Below are positions 1 to 5,369 of a stretch of 5,397 nucleotides of DNA, piece by piece. The notes beneath the pieces are model-generated. The model saw nothing but the letters and a program-made list of their open reading frames with translations, did not search any database and had not been told where the DNA came from. The stretch is taken from the NCBI GenBank assembly GCA_029865665.1, contig JARXAV010000262.1, forward strand, positions 1 to 5,397. The letters are read 5' to 3'. Both the position numbers and the translations under genes were made by a program. This DNA is from Flectobacillus sp. Its GTDB lineage: Bacteria > Bacteroidota > Bacteroidia > Cytophagales > Spirosomataceae. Each line of letters opens with the position of its first letter. Position 1 is the stretch's first letter.

Positions 1-87
1 TTGATAAATCCAATAACCATATCCTGCAACGAGGATGAAATAAAAGAAGAATACGAGGTAATCAAGGGTTTGAAGTCCTTTTTGCAT
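1..87 (-). CDS. Sodium:solute symporter (SSS family), N-terminal fragment
   Basis: Only the first 29 codons are present; the gene continues beyond position 1. The peptide begins MQKGLQTLDYLVFF and continues through a very hydrophobic stretch ending GYGYWIYQ. A short LETLDY-like lead followed by a first membrane helix ending in a Gly/Tyr/Trp-rich turn is how I remember Bacteroidota SSS-family transporters (vSGLT-like sodium/sugar symporters) beginning. These are inner-membrane proteins of about 500-600 residues. The start is fixed by reading the frame upstream: it is open back to a TAG at 208-210, but the ATG at 85-87 is its only ATG, GTG or TTG start. No clear ribosome binding site precedes it, as is usual in this phylum. 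It lies 302 bp downstream of the McrC-like gene on the same strand and probably has its own promoter. Family assignment rests on one helix, so another polytopic transporter is possible. Confidence 0.62.
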   Translation of the reverse strand, partial: MQKGLQTLDYLVFFFYFILVAGYGYWIYQ

Positions 88-129
88 GAGATGTTTTTTT
101 AAAATTGATGTTACGTAATCAAGGATTTG
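58..129. repeat. 15-bp near-perfect direct repeat pair
   Basis: GTAATCAAGGGTTTG (58-72) and GTAATCAAGGATTTG (115-129) differ at one base. Their offset is 57 bp, a whole number of codons. The first copy encodes QTLDY in the transporter N-terminus on the minus strand; the second would read QILDY in the same frame but upstream of the start. It may be a remnant of a small local duplication, or chance in AT-rich DNA. Confidence 0.4.
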
Positions 130-236
130 TACTATAATTAAGCTCGAATTTACAATTTTCCAATCAATATAAATAATAAGATTCTTGAACTTATTACCGA
201 TAAATTGCTAAAATTGTACATATCAAAGACATTCTC

Positions 237-260
237 CTTAAAAAAGACTGTATTTTTAAG
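237..260. repeat. AT-rich hairpin in the transporter leader
   Basis: CTTAAAAA (237-244) and TTTTTAAG (253-260) are perfect inverted arms of 8 bp around an 8-base loop. On the minus strand it would sit inside the proposed transporter mRNA leader, just ahead of AAGGAG. The arms are nearly all A/T and no U-tract follows on the minus strand, so it is not a convincing intrinsic terminator. Confidence 0.3.
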
Positions 261-322
261 AGAAGACGATGTTCAAACGATTGCACAAGCCAACTGTTCT
301 ATACAGTACTAATTTACTTCTA

Positions 323-354
323 CAAAAATACCAATTATTCAGGTATAATTGCAA
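323..354 (-). promoter_or_regulatory. Candidate Bacteroidota-type promoter for the transporter
   Basis: On the minus strand a TTG (354-352) is followed after 21 bases by TATTTTTG (330-323), a perfect match to the TAnnTTTG -7 element at an acceptable spacing for Bacteroidota sigma factor promoters. Transcription would begin near 316 and give the transporter a leader of roughly 230 bases. A weak ATACC/GGTAT stem (328-332 with 342-346) followed by T residues overlaps the site and could instead act as a poor terminator for the upstream operon. Confidence 0.42.
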
Positions 355-389
355 GATTTCAGTATTAAATACTATTTTTTTACTACATT

Positions 390-2123
390 TTATCCTAAAG
401 AATCGACCAATTGCTTTATATCCACTATCAAAGTACGTAAAGCAGCATTTCTTTTCGGAAAAAGACTTACCCAACCAATTAGAGGGAAGGACGGCTCTTC
501 TCGGATAAATTCATCTTTTTGATAGTATCCTAGCACGTCATCCTGCTGTTCTGTCTTGGGAAACAGTAAGAACAAGCCCATCACGGTCATTCTAGGGTCT
601 TTGGGTTTCATCCCGTGCAAATACTTCAAGGTAAGCTGTGCTAAATCATTTTCTTCAATGCTTCGCTCTCGTTTATATTTTGCATCCAGAATCAGCAAGA
701 ACGTTTCTTCGCTTTGATAGGGCTTAAAGGAGATTACAAAATCTGGACAATAAGCCCTATCGCTTCCTCTAGCAATTCGTTGAAACAACTCTTGTCGTTC
801 GTAATAAACCACTATTTCGTCATTCGTATTCGATGCTTTTTTGAGGTTTTCACTAAATACCATCGTTGTTTCAAACACTTCTTCCAACATATTGACCACT
901 TCTAAGAAACAATATTGTTCGTAGAGAACCGACAAATTGCTAATTTTCAACACCTTGGACAAATTACCGTAGGTATGTGTGGTACTTAACAATTCGTTGA
1001 CTAGCAAATTAAACTCCCAAACTTTGGCGTAATGTACTCTAGTCAACATTCGTTCAATAGAAGGCATCGCAAAATTGCTCACCTTTCGTACAGGAATGTG
1101 TTTAGTAAAGAAAAGACATAAATCGACCAAAAGACCATGGCATTCTTTCAATTTTTTCTGAGAATATTCATGGTACGCTTTTACAAACTTCCCTTCAAAG
1201 TCCTGAGACAATCGTTTTTGCTCCTTAATTAAGGCTTCTTCCAAACGATTTAGATAGACCAACAGCATATCTAAAAGGTGATGAACCAAGCGATTTTCCA
1301 CCACATCCGTCGAAGTTGCATTCACTTCATATAGCCCATGTGTAAAACGAACGGGTTTATAAGCGATGTACAATTTATTGGGGTCATTCATCAGCGTAGG
1401 GTGCGAATAATGCGTGTGTTGCCCAATCCAACGGTCAAAGCCTTCAGACAGAGAAGCCCCATCTGTCCATTCTTTCACCACATCTTTCCGTTCAATTTTT
1501 TCAAATTTATGAAAAACAAAAGCCAATTTAATCGCATCTATTTCGCTGAGTTTTTCGGTTAGAATGGTCAATAATTCCAACACAGAAATATGATGTTTGG
1601 CTTCTTCGTTGCTAGTTGCCAAACGGGTTAAACCCAAACGATTATTAAAGAATAAAAATTGACGTTGCATCAATTCTTCGCAAATCTGCTCTACTTCAGA
1701 AGTGGTCAATTTGTCTGGAACAATCTCGACAACCGCTAAGGTTTCGTCCTTTAGGGCATGAACTAAGCGAAAAACACATTCTCCCACGTTCAAGGAAAAA
1801 ATACGAGCGAGTTTAATTCGCCCGATTGCTAACCCATTGATAGAAAAGGAAATATTATCTAAGTAATTACTGGCGTATTGGGTATTTTGGAGATTAATCC
1901 CTTCTACATCAATACGATACAAATATTCTTTCCCGACACTTCCTAAATAACTAATGACACAACCAAAGTCTCCCAAAAAAACACGGTGCAAGCCTGCATC
2001 AATCAAGGTTGGCGATGCCAATAGGAATGCTACAAAATCAAGCTCATTGATTTCAATTTTTGACGAGTTAGAAAGCCGTTCGTGGCTTCCATCTCGCCGT
2101 AATAACAGTATTTGAGATTCCAT
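390..2123 (-). CDS. McrC-like DUF2357 / PD-(D/E)XK nuclease subunit
   Basis: A 577-residue protein, probably the nuclease partner of the McrB-like motor encoded just upstream. The C-terminal quarter shows a PD-(D/E)XK_7 type nuclease core: an acidic YE at about 401-402 in a helix, then CPD with Asp461, then LDAKYK with Asp480 and Lys482, followed by a helix with DLAQL (493-497). Asp461, Asp480 and Lys482 are the expected metal-binding and catalytic residues and all are present, so the enzyme looks intact. The middle region (about 275-400) carries ENRLVHHLL and a later MPSIERMLTRVHY stretch typical of DUF2357/McrC-type proteins. The N-terminal 270 residues look like a beta-rich McrC-type region, but I cannot name a domain in them. 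E. coli McrC is shorter, about 350 residues. By analogy it should stimulate the motor's NTPase and cleave nucleic acid. Its ATG follows the motor's TAG after 3 bp, indicating translational coupling. The precise target is unknown. Confidence 0.86.
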   Translation of the reverse strand: MESQILLLRRDGSHERLSNSSKIEINELDFVAFLLASPTLIDAGLHRVFLGDFGCVISYLGSVGKEYLYRIDVEGINLQNTQYASNYLDNISFSINGLAIGRIKLARIFSLNVGECVFRLVHALKDETLAVVEIVPDKLTTSEVEQICEELMQRQFLFFNNRLGLTRLATSNEEAKHHISVLELLTILTEKLSEIDAIKLAFVFHKFEKIERKDVVKEWTDGASLSEGFDRWIGQHTHYSHPTLMNDPNKLYIAYKPVRFTHGLYEVNATSTDVVENRLVHHLLDMLLVYLNRLEEALIKEQKRLSQDFEGKFVKAYHEYSQKKLKECHGLLVDLCLFFTKHIPVRKVSNFAMPSIERMLTRVHYAKVWEFNLLVNELLSTTHTYGNLSKVLKISNLSVLYEQYCFLEVVNMLEEVFETTMVFSENLKKASNTNDEIVVYYERQELFQRIARGSDRAYCPDFVISFKPYQSEETFLLILDAKYKRERSIEENDLAQLTLKYLHGMKPKDPRMTVMGLFLLFPKTEQQDDVLGYYQKDEFIREEPSFPLIGWVSLFPKRNAALRTLIVDIKQLVDSLG

Positions 2124-2126
2124 AGC

Positions 2127-4670
2127 CTATAAATTAAAGAAGCTATATACATGATAATCAGAACCTTTATTCAAAATATGTTCAACCTCTTCTTGCGAAC
2201 TTTCTAAGCCATCCAGATTTTTACGTAGTTCTTCCAAACGACGTTCAAAAGGTTTTCCTTGTGCAAAAATCATCGGTAATAAATGCTGAGCAATCGCAAA
2301 ATCTAAGGCTTTGGCATCGTCGTCGATAATTGGTGCTAAATGATTAAAATGGTCTATGATGGCATTGATTTTACGATGACTCAAGAAAATAGGCGTACCA
2401 AATTTTCGATCGTTATCGCTCAAAATATCACTCAATTTGCTTAATCGCTGGCGAATTGGTTTCTCAGAAATGGCTTCAAAAATTACTTTATTTGCCATTG
2501 GTGCATTCAACAAACTAAAATCCGATTCGGGGAAGAAACTTTTGGTAGGTTCTAGTTTAATCACGGCAGCACGGCTCACCAAACGAGGCGATAAGGATTC
2601 AGTAGTATGGTCAAAATTAAGGGTAGCAATAAAACGCAATTTATCATTTGCCCACTGAAAAGCACGCCCATCTTCTGTCACAATTTTCTTGTCGTAATCA
2701 CTATCGGCAATGGTGTTGAAATTAGCCCAATAGTTTTCAATCGGACTCAAATTGGCTTCATCCAACAACACCCAATAAGGAGGAGCAGGCTTGTTTACTT
2801 CAAAAGAAACTTGCTCTAACACTTGCAATAAACCTGTTTTAGAATCAACCCACTGATTGGTGATTGAGTTATAAAATCCCAATAAATCACGGGTAGAATT
2901 CCAGCCTTTTTCTACGGCTATTTTCTTGAATCGGGTATTTTTTTCGTCCTTATGATACAAGCCTGTCGCTTTGGCTAGTCGTTCAACTAAAGAGGTTTTA
3001 CCTGTGCCTGGATAGCCTAAAAAGACGGTCAAGAAATTTCTATCGAGGGTAACTAAATAATTACTCAGCGTCACTTCATCAATATCTCTTCCGAGTTTTT
3101 TGAGGTTATTCCCCACCTCGTCACGGTATTCATTAAACGAAATTTCCTGCTTACTCGACTTAGGAAGTACTAACGAAGTAGGACGAGCCAATGATTTTAC
3201 CTTTTTATCGTACTGCCCACTGATAATATCACTTGTAGTTTGGAATGCCAATAAGGCAGCCGTAATGTCGGCCGTACTTTTAAAACCACTCAAATGTTTT
3301 TCAATCGACTCAATGATAACTTTTTTCTCTTTTTTAAGCGTTTCCAGTCGTTCAACTTGTTTTTCTAAATCAATTTCAAGGCGTATTTTTTCTTTTAAAT
3401 CCTTGACAATTTTACCAATTTCCGTTTTATGTTCTAAGAAAAACGCTTTATCGTCGTCCGTATCAAAGCCCAAATCCAATTTTGCGGTAGCATTACTTTG
3501 CACTAAACGAGCCATATTTTCATCTTGCTCTTGCACTTTTGCGGTCAACTCCGTTTTAACACGCTCCAACTCCCCTATCCTTTGTTTGATAGCTTCATTT
3601 TCTTCGGGATCTACCTGAGCAACACCTTCCAATAGCAACTTACCTTCTTCATTTTCTTGCAAAAATTGTAGTAATAAGGTTCGCCCCGTGTGTGTTTCCT
3701 TCAAAAAAGTATGAAGAATGCGTGGTAACTCATTTTTATAGTAATCGGAGGTCAAGGAAATATTTCCAAAATAAGCCTCAATTTTCTTGATGATGTTCGT
3801 ATCACTTTCAAAACGTAGGGTGTTCTCTTTGGCAGCTAAGAACTTTTCTAACAAATCGTAGTCCGCTTTACGAATGCCTGAAAGACGTTTTTTAACCGAA
3901 AATTCTAATTCTTCTTGGCTACCATAATAATGTTTATCACGAATTTTTGATAATTTCTGAACGAATCGTTTTCCTTCTATTTCAAGACTTTTGAAGGTGT
4001 CATCTTCCATTTTATATTCAAAAATGAAACCGTCGTTTTCTTCAAGAAAATCTTCTGAGAGAATATCGGTCATACCGATTGACAACAGTTCTTTTTCCTC
4101 AACCAGGTTGGTATCTGTTCCAGTTGCTGAGATATTTCCATAATCAACAGCCTGCAATAAACCCGAAACACTCTGATAAACAAAAGGGCCAAAAAGTGAC
4201 TGATTTTTAGATGATTCTATAAAAAAAGCTTGATTTTCTCTTGGAAAAGATTCGTGGTATAAACTCCAATTATTGGGTGCATAAGGAGTAAAATTCGGAA
4301 TAGAAATAATCTGGGGTAAATACTGAAAATTAATCCGAGCCACAAAGGTCATGTATTTTGATACAATGTAATTTGACTTGGCTACATCTTCTATTTGGCT
4401 GTTGAAATCTTTGTTTAAAATAAATAGATCATCTCGAAGATTGGGTACTTTGAAAATGGGATTGGTAACGCCCTTATAGAAGGTATTCATTACTCCATAG
4501 CCATTTACAAAGATGGTGTTTTCATTAGGAAACTCATTGGGTTGAGGCTCACGGTATTTTCCTGTATTATCCAAGACCTTTACGACTTTGCAAATAGCAG
4601 ACGAAGCCGACTTGGTAACAATATACACCTGCAACACCAATTCCTTGACGTTCTTAAATTCTGGTAGCAT
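2127..4670 (-). CDS. McrB-like AAA+ motor with long N-terminal and coiled-coil extension
   Basis: An 847-residue protein. The AAA+ core lies at about 540-800: Walker A GYPGTGKTS (552-560), an McrB-style GWNSTRDLLGFYN segment (589-601), Walker B WVLLDEAN (633-640), sensor-1 Asn685 in ATLNFDHTTE, and likely arginine fingers in SPRLVSR (Arg696, Arg700). All are intact. The DLLGFYN and LLDEAN wording places it in the McrB branch of AAA+ proteins. The canonical GTPase signature MNTADR is replaced by TLNFDH, so GTP versus ATP use is open. Residues 1-230 form an unassigned region with NGYGVM and SLFGPFVYQ; 235-350 looks helical; about 355-395 and 412-460 are charged heptad-like coiled coils. E. coli McrB is 459 residues, with a small DNA-binding domain in front of its AAA+ core. 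By analogy it assembles a ring, recognises a target through its N-terminal half and drives the McrC-like partner. An in-frame stop 15 bases upstream fixes the ATG. It is the first gene of the operon. Confidence 0.87.
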   Translation of the reverse strand: MLPEFKNVKELVLQVYIVTKSASSAICKVVKVLDNTGKYREPQPNEFPNENTIFVNGYGVMNTFYKGVTNPIFKVPNLRDDLFILNKDFNSQIEDVAKSNYIVSKYMTFVARINFQYLPQIISIPNFTPYAPNNWSLYHESFPRENQAFFIESSKNQSLFGPFVYQSVSGLLQAVDYGNISATGTDTNLVEEKELLSIGMTDILSEDFLEENDGFIFEYKMEDDTFKSLEIEGKRFVQKLSKIRDKHYYGSQEELEFSVKKRLSGIRKADYDLLEKFLAAKENTLRFESDTNIIKKIEAYFGNISLTSDYYKNELPRILHTFLKETHTGRTLLLQFLQENEEGKLLLEGVAQVDPEENEAIKQRIGELERVKTELTAKVQEQDENMARLVQSNATAKLDLGFDTDDDKAFFLEHKTEIGKIVKDLKEKIRLEIDLEKQVERLETLKKEKKVIIESIEKHLSGFKSTADITAALLAFQTTSDIISGQYDKKVKSLARPTSLVLPKSSKQEISFNEYRDEVGNNLKKLGRDIDEVTLSNYLVTLDRNFLTVFLGYPGTGKTSLVERLAKATGLYHKDEKNTRFKKIAVEKGWNSTRDLLGFYNSITNQWVDSKTGLLQVLEQVSFEVNKPAPPYWVLLDEANLSPIENYWANFNTIADSDYDKKIVTEDGRAFQWANDKLRFIATLNFDHTTESLSPRLVSRAAVIKLEPTKSFFPESDFSLLNAPMANKVIFEAISEKPIRQRLSKLSDILSDNDRKFGTPIFLSHRKINAIIDHFNHLAPIIDDDAKALDFAIAQHLLPMIFAQGKPFERRLEELRKNLDGLESSQEEVEHILNKGSDYHVYSFFNL

Positions 4671-4704
4671 CCTATTTTTTGTTTATTTTGTTTAAGTTAT
4701 GCTA

Positions 4705-4733
4705 CAAAAATAGTGTTTTTTGGGAGTATATAA
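4705..4733 (-). promoter_or_regulatory. Candidate promoter of the McrBC-like operon
   Basis: On the minus strand TATTTTTG (4712-4705) matches TAnnTTTG exactly. The best upstream element at normal spacing is TTA (4733-4731, 18 bases away) rather than TTG, so the -33 region is weak. Transcription would begin near 4698 and leave a leader of about 28 A-rich bases before the ATG at 4670, typical for Bacteroidota. Confidence 0.42.
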
Positions 4734-4766
4734 TGGTAATCCTTCAACATAGACCGTGGGCAAAAC

Positions 4767-4785
4767 GATAAATAAATTATTTATC
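4767..4785. promoter_or_regulatory. Perfect 19-bp palindrome, candidate operator
   Basis: GATAAATAAATTATTTATC has 9-bp arms around a central A with no mismatch. It ends 5 bp before the plus-strand -7 element, so a bound protein would cover the -33 to -14 part of the small membrane gene's promoter and act as a repressor site. It matches the classical Fur-box consensus (GATAATGATAATCATTATC, from memory) at 13 of 19 positions, but that is weak in such AT-rich sequence. The binding regulator is unknown. Confidence 0.4.
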
Positions 4786-4790
4786 TCCCC

Positions 4791-4798
4791 TATCTTTG
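4791..4798 (+). promoter_or_regulatory. Candidate -7 promoter element of the small membrane gene
   Basis: TATCTTTG is a perfect TAnnTTTG match, placed so that transcription would start around 4804, about 20 bases before the TTG start at 4826. No TTG occurs at the usual -33 distance; the palindromic operator candidate occupies that position instead, which would suit an activated or tightly regulated promoter. Confidence 0.42.
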
Positions 4799-4825
4799 TA
4801 ATTCATCGACATAATCACCGATACT

Positions 4826-5074
4826 TTGGACATCACACATTATATTATCGAAACACTTGGCTGGATTGGTTCAGTCTTGATTGTAGGAGCTTTTGGGCTT
4901 AATTCTTTGGGGAAAATAAAGGCAAGTTCTATGTACTACCAACTTGCAAACATGGTTGGCGGAGTTTTTTTTGTAGTCAATACCTATCACCACAAGGCGT
5001 ATCCATCGGCATTGGTAAACGTGATTTGGGTATTTATCGCAGGCTTTTCACTGTTAAGAAAGAAAAGTAATTAA
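4826..5074 (+). CDS. CBU_0592-family small membrane protein
   Basis: An 82-residue integral membrane protein with three predicted helices at about 6-26, 38-56 and 60-77, ending in a basic RKKSN tail. The pattern LGWIGSVLIV, then YYQLANMVGGVFFVVNTYHHKAYPS, then NVIWVFIAGFSLL, is characteristic of the CBU_0592 family (Tyr-Gln-Leu-x-Asn followed by Gly-Gly, Asn-Thr-Tyr and Ala-Tyr-Pro-Ser). This family has no established function. The length is normal. The start is TTG: the frame is closed by a TAA at 4799-4801, no ATG or GTG lies between, and the first internal Met (36) would delete the first helix. A perfect TAnnTTTG element about 28 bases upstream supports this start. It is divergent from the McrBC-like operon and separated from it by two promoters, so a shared role is not implied. 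Confidence 0.83.
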   Translation: MDITHYIIETLGWIGSVLIVGAFGLNSLGKIKASSMYYQLANMVGGVFFVVNTYHHKAYPSALVNVIWVFIAGFSLLRKKSN

Positions 5075-5151
5075 TGCGTAATCTTTTAATGATGAATGCG
5101 TAATGATAAAGTTTCAACAGCACATCATCACGCATTAACCATTCATCATTA
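5071..5151. repeat. Degenerate TAATGATGAATG-type repeat tract, left part
   Basis: Starting on the stop codon of the small membrane gene, AATGCGTAAT occurs at 5073-5082 and again at 5095-5104. TAATGATGAATG (5087-5098) is repeated inverted as CATTCATCATTA (5140-5151), and TTAATGCG (5071-5078) is inverted as CGCATTAA (5131-5138). The tract could fold into an imperfect hairpin and slow or end transcription of the preceding gene, but no clean U-tract is present. Similar words resume right of the mobile element. Confidence 0.55.
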
Positions 5152-5212
5152 GTAGTGTACGAAGGATTGAACAATAGCATTCTCTGACAAATGTTGTAAA
5201 ATCCTTTTTTGA

Positions 5213-5232
5213 CGATGGGCTAACACCCATCG
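5213..5232. repeat. Hairpin 1 of the mobile element (CGATGGG arms)
   Basis: CGATGGG (5213-5219) and CCCATCG (5226-5232) form a perfect 7-bp GC-rich stem around a 6-base loop. It directly abuts the long central hairpin. Confidence 0.65.
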
Positions 5233-5300
5233 CTTAGATATATCGCCCTTTGAGGGCTAAGACAGTACATTTTAGCCCTGAAAGGGCGACATACCTAAGC
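5232..5300. repeat. Long central hairpin of the mobile element
   Basis: The arms 5232-5260 and 5272-5300 are complementary over 29 bp with three mismatches, around an 11-base loop. Each arm itself contains a near-palindrome of the form GCCCTTTGAGGGC or GCCCTGAAAGGGC, so each half can also fold separately. The sequence words (AGCCCTGAAAGGGCGACAT) are of a type I recall as common intergenic repeats in Bacteroidota. Confidence 0.68.
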
Positions 5301-5318
5301 CTAGGGTGAAGCCCTAGG
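5300..5318. repeat. Hairpin 3 of the mobile element (CCTAGGG arms)
   Basis: CCTAGGG (5300-5306) and CCCTAGG (5312-5318) form a perfect 7-bp stem around TGAAG. It mirrors hairpin 1 on the other side of the central stem, giving a cloverleaf-like layout. Confidence 0.65.
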
Positions 5319-5322
5319 TCTC

Positions 5323-5336
5323 GAAATTTAAATTTC
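5323..5336. repeat. 14-bp perfect palindrome inside the mobile element
   Basis: GAAATTTAAATTTC is fully self-complementary and lies between hairpin 3 and the right inverted end. There is no counterpart at the mirror position on the left, so it breaks the symmetry of the element and might orient it. It could be chance in AT-rich sequence. Confidence 0.4.
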
Positions 5337-5369
5337 CCAAACGTTTTTCAATCCTTCGTACACTACTAA

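Larger units (their letters stand above)
88..389. other. AT-rich spacer between nuclease gene and transporter gene
   Basis: No convincing protein gene lies here. The stretch contains a candidate minus-strand promoter near its right end, an 8-bp-arm AT hairpin, a 15-bp near-repeat shared with the transporter 5' end, and a 13-bp palindrome AGTATTAAATACT at 361-373, just past the nuclease stop codon. The palindrome is followed on the plus strand by a T run, but no plus-strand gene ends here for it to terminate. I see no tRNA or recognisable riboswitch. Confidence 0.6.
5149..5369. mobile_element. MITE/REP-like non-coding element with 23-bp inverted ends
   Basis: The ends TTAGTAGTGTACGAAGG... (5149-5171) and their reverse complement (5347-5369) match perfectly over 23 bp, enclosing 175 bp without a credible gene. 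Inside are three tandem hairpins and a short palindrome, listed separately. If the outer TTA/TAA is target sequence, the element is 5152-5366 with 20-bp ends flanked by TA, which would suit a Tc1/mariner-IS630-type transposase acting in trans. Alternatively the hairpin core is a REP-type module moved by a tyrosine (RAYT) transposase. No transposase is in the window, so this would be a non-autonomous copy. Confidence 0.68.

Noticed and set aside
1..102. Plus-strand frame open from the left edge to a TAA at 100-102, which could be the end of a gene
   Set aside because: The minus strand of the same stretch gives a clear transporter-like first membrane helix with an ATG start, whereas the plus-strand peptide resembles nothing I know.
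361..380. AGTATTAAATACT followed by a T run as a plus-strand intrinsic terminator
   Set aside because: The stem is six A/T-rich pairs and no plus-strand gene precedes it; on the minus strand the run is on the wrong side to terminate the nuclease transcript.
256..474. Minus-strand 72-codon frame overlapping the end of the nuclease gene
   Set aside because: It lies in another frame of the nuclease gene and its AT-rich spacer, with a composition rich in Phe, Tyr, Lys and Cys and no domain-like pattern.
269..508. Plus-strand 79-codon frame
   Set aside because: It is antisense to the 3' end of the nuclease gene, has no promoter or family resemblance, and its codons follow the shadow of the real gene.
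2437..2819. Two overlapping plus-strand frames of about 70 codons
   Set aside because: Both are antisense to the conserved AAA+ core, including sensor-1 and Walker B, and have no independent support.
3100..3618. Plus-strand 172-codon frame antisense to the motor gene
   Set aside because: Serine- and phenylalanine-rich translation is the usual shadow of a Lys/Glu-rich coiled-coil gene read backwards; it has no family resemblance.
5213..5318. CRISPR array or integron attC site in the hairpin-rich region
   Set aside because: There are no regularly spaced identical repeats with unique spacers, and no attC core sites or integrase; the hairpins differ in sequence and are nested in one inverted-repeat element.
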